Shown: one piece after another, positions 20,331 through 28,422 of the stretch | Layout of the letters: each line of letters begins with the position of its first letter | How positions within the stretch are numbered: position 1 is the first letter of the stretch | NCBI GenBank assembly: GCA_003167215.1 | Contig: PMTV01000053.1 | Coordinates: 186,001-250,000 of the forward strand | Length of the DNA: 64,000 bases | Source of the DNA: Acidobacteriota bacterium | GTDB taxonomy: Bacteria > Acidobacteriota > Terriglobia > Acidiferrales > UBA7541 | Direction: 5' to 3' | Notes under the pieces: generated by a model | What the model saw: the letters and a program-made list of their open reading frames with translations, nothing else | What the model was told of the DNA's origin: nothing | Databases searched by the model: none | Program-made: the position numbers and the translations under genes

Positions 20331-20347
20331 TAGTTTCTTGGAAACTA
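20331..20347. promoter_or_regulatory. Perfect inverted repeat TAGTTTC-TTG-GAAACTA
   Basis: A 7+7 bp inverted repeat with a 3-base centre lies between the DedA-like gene stop (20388) and the TTG start at 20194, 137 bases upstream of that start. No T-run follows on the minus strand, so it looks more like an operator than a terminator. Confidence 0.3.
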
Positions 20348-20387
20348 GCCGCTAGAGGAAAGAATAAATCAGTTACCTCGCAAACTC

Positions 20388-21038
20388 TCACGATTTCCGC
20401 TTCTTCAAACCACTAGCCTTTCCTTTCTTGCCATAGTGCAGAACCAGAAATACGACGGCGGCGATAGCCACAACGGCCGCGACTGCCAACACGGCCGGGT
20501 GTCCATGGTGCCGCATGAAGGAAATGATGTCGTGGCCATAACGCGCTGCCAGCAGCGACAGGATGCTGTACCTTACAATTCGCCCCAAAGTAAGCGCCGC
20601 GAGGAATTTGTTCAGAGGATATTTCGTGGCGCCGGCCGCAAGCACAAACGGGATCATCGGCATGGGCGGCGGCAACAGCGCTGGAATGGCTATCGCGCCG
20701 AATCCCCAGTGCTCAAACGCTTTTGTCACCTTGTCCATGTTCTTATGCGAAAGCCGCCGCTCGATCGTTTCCTTCCCTCCCTTCAGCGCAAGCCGGTACG
20801 TGAAATAGTTTCCGATCACCGAACCCAAGGTGGCCATGAAAGCATAGAAAATCCACCAATCCGGCTGCTTGGCGGCCAGCAGGATCGTAAGCACATCCAT
20901 ACTGCCGGGAAGCGGGATCACCGAAGCATCCAGCACACCCAGCGGAATCAGGCCGAGCGCGCCCAAGTGATAAATCCAGTGGGAAACCTTTTTGGTGGCT
21001 TGAAGAGTCAAAAGCGAGATTGCTAAGTGAGTGTCCAT
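20388..21038 (-). CDS. DedA/YqaA-like SNARE-associated membrane protein
   Basis: This is a polytopic membrane protein of the VTT/DedA superfamily. IPLGVLDASVIPLPGSMDVL is the typical re-entrant loop and is followed by GSVIGNYFTYRLALKGGKE. PALLPPPMPMIPFVLAAGAT is the second conserved loop. DedA proteins are implicated in undecaprenyl-phosphate or phospholipid flipping and membrane homeostasis. The frame runs to 21197, but ATG 21038 (DTHLAISLL) suits the family and clears the divergent PilZ gene. The protein ends in a basic tail (KKGKASGLKKRKS). Confidence 0.8.
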   Translation of the reverse strand: MDTHLAISLLTLQATKKVSHWIYHLGALGLIPLGVLDASVIPLPGSMDVLTILLAAKQPDWWIFYAFMATLGSVIGNYFTYRLALKGGKETIERRLSHKNMDKVTKAFEHWGFGAIAIPALLPPPMPMIPFVLAAGATKYPLNKFLAALTLGRIVRYSILSLLAARYGHDIISFMRHHGHPAVLAVAAVVAIAAVVFLVLHYGKKGKASGLKKRKS

Positions 21039-21208
21039 TTCTTTTAGAGCCGTAATATTCGCACGCGTTGCGCGCAAAGCTATACACCTTTCTATTTCGG
21101 ATGGCGCGCCAACGGGATATTCATCCCGGAAAAAAGTACTATTGCAGGATTCAAACCGCAGGTTTAGCCTCGAATCGTCAAGTCCATCATCGTCCAAGGA
21201 GGCTGAGT

Positions 21209-21559
21209 GTGCCGCAGCAACTTGGGAGACATCGGCGCAGCAAACGTCTAGGCCTGTCTATACCGGTTCGAGTTTACGGACGCACCGCGGCCAACCGGCC
21301 ATTCCGAGCAACCACGGAAACAAATGCCGTCAGCGTCCACGGCGGACTCTTGCCACTGAATGTGAAAGTAAAACGGGGACAGACGCTTCTGCTCGTGAAT
21401 GTTATAACGGAAGAAGAACGGGAATGCCGCGTGGTTTACGTCAAATCCAATCTCTGGAGCAGAAAAGTCGGCGTCGAATTTACAAGTATTAAAGGCGATT
21501 TCTGGCATGTGTACAGCGCTCAAGTCGGTGTGAAGCGCCGCCGGGATGGCGACTCATGA
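21209..21559 (+). CDS. PilZ-domain protein
   Basis: This single-domain protein of ~116 residues resembles c-di-GMP-binding PilZ modules. RRSKR supplies RxxxR and NAVSVHGG approximates the (D/N)xSxxG motif with one extra residue. RKVGVEFTSIKGDFWHVY is the typical end of the barrel. An open frame extends to 21068, but the strong SD AAGGAGG at 21196-21202 followed 6 bases later by GTG 21209 decides the start. An intrinsic terminator follows at 21609. Confidence 0.78.
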   Translation: MPQQLGRHRRSKRLGLSIPVRVYGRTAANRPFRATTETNAVSVHGGLLPLNVKVKRGQTLLLVNVITEEERECRVVYVKSNLWSRKVGVEFTSIKGDFWHVYSAQVGVKRRRDGDS

Positions 21560-21608
21560 AGCACGTTCGGCTGGAACGCACCTAAGCGCCGGCACCGGAT
21601 CAAATACG

Positions 21609-21646
21609 AAGGGCCTCGCATCGTCGCCGATGTCGAGGCCCTTTTT
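21609..21646 (+). terminator. Rho-independent terminator after the PilZ gene
   Basis: AAGGGCCTCG (21609-21618) pairs with CGAGGCCCTT (21634-21643) around a 15-base loop, and a T5 run follows (21642-21646). It lies 50 bases after the PilZ stop. Confidence 0.85.
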
Positions 21647-21663
21647 CCTTTACCAGAGTCCAC

Positions 21664-23145
21664 TTACGATATTGATGTAGGCTTTTCCGACGTTACCTGC
21701 ATTCGCGGCGATGGCTGCGGAGCAGGCGGGTTCGTCGCCGGTGCCGGACTGTTCTGATTGCTCCTCGGTGCGCGGGCCGTATTGGTGTTCGAACGCGGCG
21801 CAGAATATGAGGTATCCGGGTTCGGCTTCAACGAGAACTTCACACCGCGCTTCGCGTTTTCATTCACCGTGCGCTGCAAGTCCACCTGGTTCATGTCCAC
21901 GCTGCTTTCTCCGGCATAGCTTACGCTGTAGTGCAGTTTGCCGTCCGCTAGCCAGTAGTCGCTCGCTGCGTATGTCGTTCCGTCGTTGAGATAGATCAGC
22001 ACCGTTGGCGTAGTCGCTGCCACGTTACCGGTTACCGGGTTCGGGTTAACCGATCCCTGATCCGGATAAGGCAGATCGCTTTGCGCGTACTGATCGGCGC
22101 CCGCATTATTCGTATTATTGTTCGCGTTGTACCCCGAATCATTGTTATAGGTCATGTCCGAACCGTACGACGGAGAATCGTCGTACCCGCCATAACCTCC
22201 CCAATACGGGTAGGCACCGTACGCGTATGGATAGTACGGATACCCCCATCCCCACCATGGATTCCAGCCCCAGCCGAAGCCAAGGCCCCATCCCCAACCC
22301 CAGCCAAACCCACCACATCCCCAGCATCCGCCGAATCCAAAGCCACGGCCGAATCCGAACCCAGGTCTGAAACCGAACCCTGGTCGGAACCCATTCCCGA
22401 ATCCGCGGCCCCCGAATGAAGACCCGAAGGCGCCGCGGCCAGCGAATGACGACCCAAAAGCTCCGTGGCTACCGAATGACGAGCCAACATGAGCGTTTAG
22501 CGGGCCGCCTAGCCTTGTACCCGAAACCACAGACGAACTTACACCGAATCGACTTGAAGACCCGAAGGTAGATCTGCTGGAACCCGCCGTCATGCTCGAT
22601 GATCGCGTAGCCGAACTCATTGTCCCAGTTCGGCTATTTCCACCGACGGCTGGCCGAGCACCTGCTGATGCTGATCCGGTATTCCGCGAGAATGTTGATG
22701 TCGCAGTTGATCCACGATTTCCCGCAGCGGTGTTTCCGGTGCCGCGGTTACCCATATTTCCAGTGTTGCCGGAGTTCCGCGCCGACATAGACGAGCCGGA
22801 ACGACCCTGCGCTGCGCCTGCCGGAGATCTGCCGCCATTCGCGCCGTAAGACCGCGAACCGTATGCGTAGCTGCGATTCCCATTAGTGCCCGGCCTTGAA
22901 AATGAGCGCGGAGCTGCTCCGCCGGAACGCCCGTAAGAACGTCCGCCACCGCCGCTATAACTCGGGTGCCCCCCTCCTCCGCCGTAATGCCCGCCGCCTC
23001 CGCCGCCTCCGTGGAAACCACCGCCCCCACCGCCGCCCCCATGTCCGCCACCACCATGTTGAGCAAATACAGGTGCGGGAACGCAAGCGATTGCCAAGGC
23101 GGCGCTTAGCGCGAAGATTAATTTCAAGAAATTGGAGTTTTTCAT
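21664..23145 (-). CDS. Glycine/aromatic-rich secreted protein with conserved C-terminal domain
   Basis: The 493-residue protein has a signal peptide (KLIFALSAALAIACVPAPVF) and then a Gly/His tract. A Ser/Arg/Gly region to about residue 230 follows, then GFG/GWG/GYG-type repeats (about 235-325) and an Asn-rich spacer. The ordered C-terminal module VLIYLNDGTTYAASDYWLAD / ESSVDMNQVDLQRTVNENAK lies at about residues 385-450, and the tail is Pro-rich. The module resembles short beta-rich domains in other acidobacterial secreted proteins; its function is unknown. SD GGGGG lies before ATG 23145. Confidence 0.75.
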   Translation of the reverse strand: MKNSNFLKLIFALSAALAIACVPAPVFAQHGGGGHGGGGGGGGFHGGGGGGGHYGGGGGHPSYSGGGGRSYGRSGGAAPRSFSRPGTNGNRSYAYGSRSYGANGGRSPAGAAQGRSGSSMSARNSGNTGNMGNRGTGNTAAGNRGSTATSTFSRNTGSASAGARPAVGGNSRTGTMSSATRSSSMTAGSSRSTFGSSSRFGVSSSVVSGTRLGGPLNAHVGSSFGSHGAFGSSFAGRGAFGSSFGGRGFGNGFRPGFGFRPGFGFGRGFGFGGCWGCGGFGWGWGWGLGFGWGWNPWWGWGYPYYPYAYGAYPYWGGYGGYDDSPSYGSDMTYNNDSGYNANNNTNNAGADQYAQSDLPYPDQGSVNPNPVTGNVAATTPTVLIYLNDGTTYAASDYWLADGKLHYSVSYAGESSVDMNQVDLQRTVNENAKRGVKFSLKPNPDTSYSAPRSNTNTARAPRSNQNSPAPATNPPAPQPSPRMQVTSEKPTSIS

Positions 23146-23369
23146 TTTGAACCCCCTGCCAACTTAAGACCTACAGCCCGATGTCCATTTACGGTCATAC
23201 CATATTCGATTCGTTACGTGCACGACAGGTTGCAGCCGTTTAAGTCTCGCATTTGCCGCATCTCTGAGCCTACAAAGGTCCTTGCACCCTATCCAACACC
23301 ATCGCGCCGATAAAGTTTCGATCTTTTTACGTTCCTTTGCAGCCCCTGGCCCCGGTACCCTGTTGGCTT

Positions 23370-24266
23370 CTATTTCAATCGAATCCCGTGCAGCAGGCGG
23401 GCGAAGTCAGCCTTGTTGTTTGATGCCGCTGATGCGGTCGCAAACGCCACGTGTAACAGCGAAGTATTTCGTGCGCTATCAGCTACGAACGGAAACGGGC
23501 TGGGCGCGCCGATGGCCCAAAAGAAATCGGAGCGGCTTCCCTGCAGGCTTTCAGGCAGATTATAGTGCGCCGGCGCCGCTCGGCCGATTTGCCCTTCCCT
23601 CTGCGCCTCAAAAGAAAAGAAAGTAATTCCCGAGATATCAGCTTGCTCCATGGGCGCCAGATAAAAATCGCGTATCACTCCGTACGCCCGAGGGCCGCTG
23701 TTCGTCTGCGCGAACGTAATTCCTGAGCTCACCTGGGCGGAGTAAAACCCCAAAAGCGTTTGCGCATGAGGGCAAACATAAGTCACCCGCATGAGCGGCG
23801 GCGCATCTTCCGAACTGGGCGTCATCGTAGCGTCGGTATAGTTTTGCAGCGCGTTGTCCATACAATCGTGCGAGGGCGGAAACAGAAAATAGAAAATCAG
23901 ATCGAGGACGCTCATCCCCGAGCCGCTGGGTGCGTGCATTTGCGCGTCGAGCCAGTACGAATCGTGGCCAATCAGAGGATTATCCGAAAGCCCCAGGAGC
24001 AGCACCGCAGACTGCTTTTCATTCGTAAGCATGACGACTTGCGAAAAATGAAAAGGCGGAGCGTAAGGCGCTAGCAAACCGGTCGAAGGGTCTTCGTCGG
24101 CATCCATTGCATGCCAGCTCGCGGGTAGCTCAACAGAAATGTTGCTGGAAAGCGAGAAGGACTGCGTCGCTTCTGCAGGGGGCTGTTGTACTTGGGATGT
24201 TTGTCCCAGGGTTCCGAGAGCCACGAGCGTGGCGACCATCAAGACGGAATGAGTTCCGTACCTCAC
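23370..24266 (-). CDS. Secreted protein of unknown function
   Basis: The 298-residue product starts at GTG 24266 with a signal peptide (HSVLMVATLVALGTLG). SSNISVELPASWHAMDADED resembles the start of small secreted proteins predicted to adopt a stress-response or lipoprotein-like fold. Two Cys (HDCMDN and VTYVCPH) could form a disulfide. No catalytic motif is visible. Confidence 0.65.
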   Translation of the reverse strand: MRYGTHSVLMVATLVALGTLGQTSQVQQPPAEATQSFSLSSNISVELPASWHAMDADEDPSTGLLAPYAPPFHFSQVVMLTNEKQSAVLLLGLSDNPLIGHDSYWLDAQMHAPSGSGMSVLDLIFYFLFPPSHDCMDNALQNYTDATMTPSSEDAPPLMRVTYVCPHAQTLLGFYSAQVSSGITFAQTNSGPRAYGVIRDFYLAPMEQADISGITFFSFEAQREGQIGRAAPAHYNLPESLQGSRSDFFWAIGAPSPFPFVADSARNTSLLHVAFATASAASNNKADFARLLHGIRLK

Positions 24267-24364
24267 ACCGAGAGTCTAACACCAGAACTGAGTCCCACGT
24301 ATTCGCGCGATAGGCTCGACGCAACTCTAGTAACGATGGCACATGCTGTCCCACTGGCTTTAAC

Positions 24365-25309
24365 CTATGCCGTCCCGCGCTCCGCCAAATAAACTCCGAG
24401 AAGAACGAGAGCCGTGCCTAGGAGCAAATTGCGCGTCGGGTGATCGCTGAGAAAGGCCACCGAAAGCAATATCACTGCAACCGGTTGGAAATAACTGATC
24501 GCCGCCACCCGCGAAGCGGTCATATATCGGAGCACCCAGTAGAAAAGCGTATAAGCCGCTACAGAACTTGCTGCCGCCATGTAAATCATCCCCAGCCATC
24601 CCGGCCACCCTACCGCGCGCCAATCAAGATGCATTCCCTGCCGAACGGTTAACGGCAGCAGCATAATCGCCGCAGCCACGCAATTAAATGTGTTCATGGC
24701 TATCGCGTCATATTGCCCCGCGACTTTTTTGCCTAACACGGTATAGAGCGCGAATCCCATCGTCCCGCAGAGCGTAATCAGATCGCCCACCAGAAACGGC
24801 GAGTGCACCGGCGAGCCGTTCTCCGCCTCCAGCAGGAAAACTCCGGCGAACGCTACCGCCATTCCCAGTATTTTTGCGGGAGTGACAGCCTCCAGCTTCA
24901 TGATGCGCGCCAGTAACAGTATGATGATCGGACCGACCGCGATGATCACCGCGGAATGATCGGACGTGGTGTAGTTTAGTCCGATGGTAAAAAGCCCCTG
25001 GTTGACCACCACTCCCCAAAATCCTAGGTAAACGAACGGCCAAAGATCGCGCAGCCGAAGTGCCGCGCGCTGTTTCCGCGAGAAATAAATCGGCAGCATG
25101 ATGATTGCGGCCAGGTCGATCCGAAAACACGCCAGCGAAATGGGGTCTAGGTGCCTCAGCGCGATTTTCCCGGCAACGTAATTGAAGGACCAAAGAAGCA
25201 GCATCAGGGCGAGCGTCAACGCGAGCACAACAGAACTCGGACGTTTGAAAGCGGAATTAGACGGCGTGGTGAAACCGGACGCGGCCGTTTCAGTGGAAGT
25301 TGGTTTCAA
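24365..25309 (-). CDS. EamA/DMT-superfamily transporter
   Basis: This protein of 314 residues has ten predicted helices and two EamA repeats. The first starts LLLWSFNYVAGKIALRHLDP and the second PFLVGDLITLCGTMGFALYT. Family members commonly export amino acids and related metabolites. TTG 25309 begins 3 bases after the racemase stop, so it is the distal gene of mazG-GNAT-racemase-EamA. This context suggests export of an amino acid or N-acylamino acid; that is inference. Confidence 0.85.
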   Translation of the reverse strand: MKPTSTETAASGFTTPSNSAFKRPSSVVLALTLALMLLLWSFNYVAGKIALRHLDPISLACFRIDLAAIIMLPIYFSRKQRAALRLRDLWPFVYLGFWGVVVNQGLFTIGLNYTTSDHSAVIIAVGPIIILLLARIMKLEAVTPAKILGMAVAFAGVFLLEAENGSPVHSPFLVGDLITLCGTMGFALYTVLGKKVAGQYDAIAMNTFNCVAAAIMLLPLTVRQGMHLDWRAVGWPGWLGMIYMAAASSVAAYTLFYWVLRYMTASRVAAISYFQPVAVILLSVAFLSDHPTRNLLLGTALVLLGVYLAERGTA

Positions 25310-25312
25310 TTT

Positions 25313-26419
25313 CTACTCGAGCACTTCCAGGCGGCGTGTCAGCGCATCAATCCGATCGATGCGCGGCTTGTAACCGATGCCCGGTGCGGAAGGGACGCGA
25401 ATCGTCCCTTGCCGTGTGACCTCAACTTCCGGCTCGATGATATCTTCGTCCCAATAGCGCCGGCTCGCCGATACATCGCCCGGCAGCGTGAAATTCGCGA
25501 GCGTTGACATCGCGATGTTGTGCGCGCGCCCGATTCCTGATTCCAGCATGCCCCCGCACCAAACCGGAATTGATTTCGTCTGGCAAAGATCGTGGATGCG
25601 GCGCGCCGCTGTATGCCCGCCCACGCGTCCCAGCTTGATGTTGATGATCCGGCATGCGCCGATCTCGATTGCAGCTCGTGCGTGTTCGATATCGTGGATG
25701 CATTCATCCAGGCATATCGGTGTCTCCAGCTGCCGCTGAAGCTGCGCGTGCGAGTAAATGTCGTCCCATCCGAGCGGCTGCTCGATCATGATCAGGTAGA
25801 AGGCATCCAGTTGCTTCAGCAGCGGCGTGTCCTCCAGCCGGTACGCGGAGTTGGCATCAACCATCAGCCGAATCCGCGGGAAGCGCTCGCGCAGCGCGCG
25901 CGCAGGTTCCACATCCTTCCCCGGTTTGATTTTAATTTTGATGCGCTGGTAACCCGCCGCAAGTTCCTTTTCAACTTTGGCAATCAGTGCGTCAATCGTC
26001 GGCTGAATGCCGATGGACACTCCACAAGGGATTTCCTCGCGCACTCCACCCAGGAGTTTGGCCAGCGGAAGATTTTTTTGTTTCGCTTCAGCGTCCCAGA
26101 TTGCGGTCTCAAGTCCGCCCTTCGCCATATTGTGCCCGCGAACGCGCGCAAGTAGGTCCCAAACTTCCGATGCGCTTCTGAATTCCCTGCCCTTCAGTAT
26201 CGGCCACAGAAAGTCGCGAATAATGTGCCACGCCGTCTCCACTGTTTCGTACGAGTAGTAAGGGTCTTCCCCCGCCGTGGATTCTCCCCACCCCGTCACG
26301 CCGTCCACGTCTGTTTCAACCAACAGAATCCGCCGAAGCGACGTTTGGCCAAAGCTGGTTTCAAACGGAGCGATCAGCGGAAGATGGATTTCCCGCAGCG
26401 TAATTTTCTTGAGCTTCAT
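25313..26419 (-). CDS. menC: N-acylamino acid racemase / o-succinylbenzoate synthase (enolase superfamily)
   Basis: The 368-residue protein belongs to the muconate-lactonizing subgroup. Catalytic elements are complete: the KxK acid/base (RIKIKIKPG), metal ligands in LMVDANSAY, MIEQPLGWDD and CLDECIHD, and the second Lys in INIKLGRVGG. The sequence is of the NSAR/OSBS type, whose members dehydrate SHCHC to o-succinylbenzoate (menaquinone) or racemize N-succinylamino acids. The neighbouring GNAT and the lack of other men genes favour racemase activity. The symbol menC reflects the family and not a proven role. Confidence 0.85.
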   Translation of the reverse strand: MKLKKITLREIHLPLIAPFETSFGQTSLRRILLVETDVDGVTGWGESTAGEDPYYSYETVETAWHIIRDFLWPILKGREFRSASEVWDLLARVRGHNMAKGGLETAIWDAEAKQKNLPLAKLLGGVREEIPCGVSIGIQPTIDALIAKVEKELAAGYQRIKIKIKPGKDVEPARALRERFPRIRLMVDANSAYRLEDTPLLKQLDAFYLIMIEQPLGWDDIYSHAQLQRQLETPICLDECIHDIEHARAAIEIGACRIINIKLGRVGGHTAARRIHDLCQTKSIPVWCGGMLESGIGRAHNIAMSTLANFTLPGDVSASRRYWDEDIIEPEVEVTRQGTIRVPSAPGIGYKPRIDRIDALTRRLEVLE

Positions 26420-26431
26420 TTTAAGAGTTTT

Positions 26432-27241
26432 TCAGTCCTCGAATTCTTCCGGGCGGTATTCCGGCAGGCGCAGCCCGCCAATCGAACCAGCTGGCTCGAG
26501 AATATAGTCGGTGGTATCGCCGCGGGCCTCGATTCCGGTAGCGACATATCCCGCATGAAAGTACTTTTGGAATGATTCGCGAGCTTCTTTTTGGCTGCGC
26601 GCTCCCGCCGTCGAGTCCCTGGACTTGAGATCGCTGATGTGCGTGGGAAGAGAAATTCGCTCGATGGCTTCGCCACTCGCGCACAGACTATCCGCCAGAA
26701 TTCCGCGCACTCTGTCCGAATCAAGCCACCATTCAGCGACAAGCCGGTCGGTGGGTAGTCCGGCGTGAAGTGGACTCGCGGTTATGCCATAACAATTGGG
26801 AATGTATCGCCGGACGATTGCACCCAGCCGCGTGAGATTAAACCGCGCGTTCTTCAGCTCCAGCGGGTCGAACGTCCATTCCACCAGCGGGACGCCACTC
26901 TTCAAAGCGTCCACCCGTTGGAACAGTTTAAGTTGCCGTCCAACCCCGCGGTTCTGATATTCGGGCAGCACGGCAGTCATGTGCGAATGCAGGAAAGGCT
27001 TCCCTCCGCGCGTGCCGGCCAGCGCCAGCGTAAAGCCAATCATCCTTCCGCGGTCGAATGCGCCAAGTATCTGTCCGCCCGTGTGATGCGCCACCACAAA
27101 AATTGCTGACGGCACCGCGATATGCTCGCCCCAGGTAAGGAGCTCAAGCTTTACGCACTCCTCATATTCGCCCAGAGACTCACAATGCCGGACCTCGACC
27201 TCGCCCGGTGTGGTCGCTGGATGTTTCGCCGAAGCGTTCAT
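26432..27241 (-). CDS. GNAT acyltransferase (COG3375-like)
   Basis: This is a GNAT-fold acyltransferase of ~269 residues. The acyl-CoA loop is in HSHMTAVLPEYQNRGVGRQL (V..Q-N-R-G-V-G). VEWTFDPLELKNARFNLTRL is typical of the larger COG3375 group, which recurs next to NSAR/OSBS racemases. In Geobacillus the equivalent enzyme succinylates D-amino acids. ATG 27241 overlaps the mazG stop by one base (TGATG), so the longer open frame to 27316 is not used. Confidence 0.8.
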   Translation of the reverse strand: MNASAKHPATTPGEVEVRHCESLGEYEECVKLELLTWGEHIAVPSAIFVVAHHTGGQILGAFDRGRMIGFTLALAGTRGGKPFLHSHMTAVLPEYQNRGVGRQLKLFQRVDALKSGVPLVEWTFDPLELKNARFNLTRLGAIVRRYIPNCYGITASPLHAGLPTDRLVAEWWLDSDRVRGILADSLCASGEAIERISLPTHISDLKSRDSTAGARSQKEARESFQKYFHAGYVATGIEARGDTTDYILEPAGSIGGLRLPEYRPEEFED

Positions 27242-28284
27242 CACGTGTTCGCCACCTTTGCAATACTCGGCGTCTTCACAGCTCCCGTGTCCTCGGCCAA
27301 CTTCGCGGAATTCCACAGTTCCTCTTTGCGATCGCGTGGCAGGTCCGCGAAGAGTTGGCCTTCCGCTGTAGCGGCAGCTTCCATTTGCCTAAAGCGCCGC
27401 TTAAATTTCCGATTGGCTTTCTTCAGCGCCAACTCCGGATCGACACCCAGGAACCGCGCGATGTTGACGGCTGCAAACAGAAGGTCGCCAAGTTCTTCCT
27501 CCACGCGCGGTACAGCCGCGGCAGAAACGGCCTCCTGCGCCGCAGCGCCAAAGCCCGGCGGGTTCGGCAGTAGAGCTTCCAGCTCTCGTTTCTCTTCGTC
27601 AAACTTGTCGAAAATGTCAGAGACCTTATCCCAGTCGAAGCCGATGTGCGAAGCGCGGCGCGTAAGCTGATAGGCTTCCAGCACGGCAGGAAGAGACCGT
27701 GGAATCCCCGCCAGTATAGAAGCGGCCGGATCCTTCGGGTCCTGCGACTTCCCTTCCTTGCCCTGTAATTGCGCGCGTTCTTCTGCTTTAATCTGCTCCC
27801 AATTCTTCAAAACCTCCGAAGAATCCTTCGCTTTCACCTTGCCGAAAACATGCGGGTGTCTCCGCACCATCTTCGTATGAACTGATTCGATTACGTCGGA
27901 TATGGTGAAACGTCCCTTTTCTTCGGCGAGAATCGAGTGGAAAACAATTTGCAGAAGCAAGTCGCCAAGCTCGGAAGAAAACTCTCGCGAATCGCCCTTT
28001 TCCATTGCGTCTAAGACTTCATAGGTTTCTTCAATCAGGAACTTTCGCAGCGAATCATGCGTCTGTTCGCGATCCCAAGGACAGCCTTGCGGCGCGCGTA
28101 ATCGGGCCTGCAGCGCCACGAGTTTCTCGAACCATTTTCCGGCAAGCTTATCGCGCTCACTTCGGGGAATGCGGACTCCTGCGGCATCCTGACGCTTGGC
28201 GTGGACTTTCGATGTTAATCGCGAGCTAGATTGCGCGCTAGCTTTGGCACGCGGCTTGGAAGCAATTGTTTTGCGCGGAGGCAA
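27241..28284 (-). CDS. mazG: MazG nucleoside triphosphate pyrophosphohydrolase
   Basis: This hydrolyses (d)NTPs to NMP + PPi, as house-cleaning. Two MazG modules are visible. The N-terminal one has CPWDREQTHDSLRKFLIEE and SSELGDLLLQIVFHS (EExxE/ExxD). The second has VEEELGDLLFAAVNIARFLG with KANRKFKRRFRQME. The length of 347 exceeds E. coli MazG (263), because of a ~45-residue Lys/Ala/Ser-rich N-terminal tail. The start is TTG 28284; a later start near residue 40 cannot be excluded. It is first in an operon with the GNAT and racemase. Confidence 0.88.
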   Translation of the reverse strand: MPPRKTIASKPRAKASAQSSSRLTSKVHAKRQDAAGVRIPRSERDKLAGKWFEKLVALQARLRAPQGCPWDREQTHDSLRKFLIEETYEVLDAMEKGDSREFSSELGDLLLQIVFHSILAEEKGRFTISDVIESVHTKMVRRHPHVFGKVKAKDSSEVLKNWEQIKAEERAQLQGKEGKSQDPKDPAASILAGIPRSLPAVLEAYQLTRRASHIGFDWDKVSDIFDKFDEEKRELEALLPNPPGFGAAAQEAVSAAAVPRVEEELGDLLFAAVNIARFLGVDPELALKKANRKFKRRFRQMEAAATAEGQLFADLPRDRKEELWNSAKLAEDTGAVKTPSIAKVANT

Positions 28285-28422
28285 GAGGATCCCGTTCTGC
28301 GTCGCTGAAGGGATAATCTACAAGGAAGACCGCCGAGTGACAAGCGGGGAGTGACAAACGGCGACCGGTAGATGTGCTATCGCCTTTTGTGGTGCCGTCT
28401 ATCGAAGAGAAAAATCCAGGCT

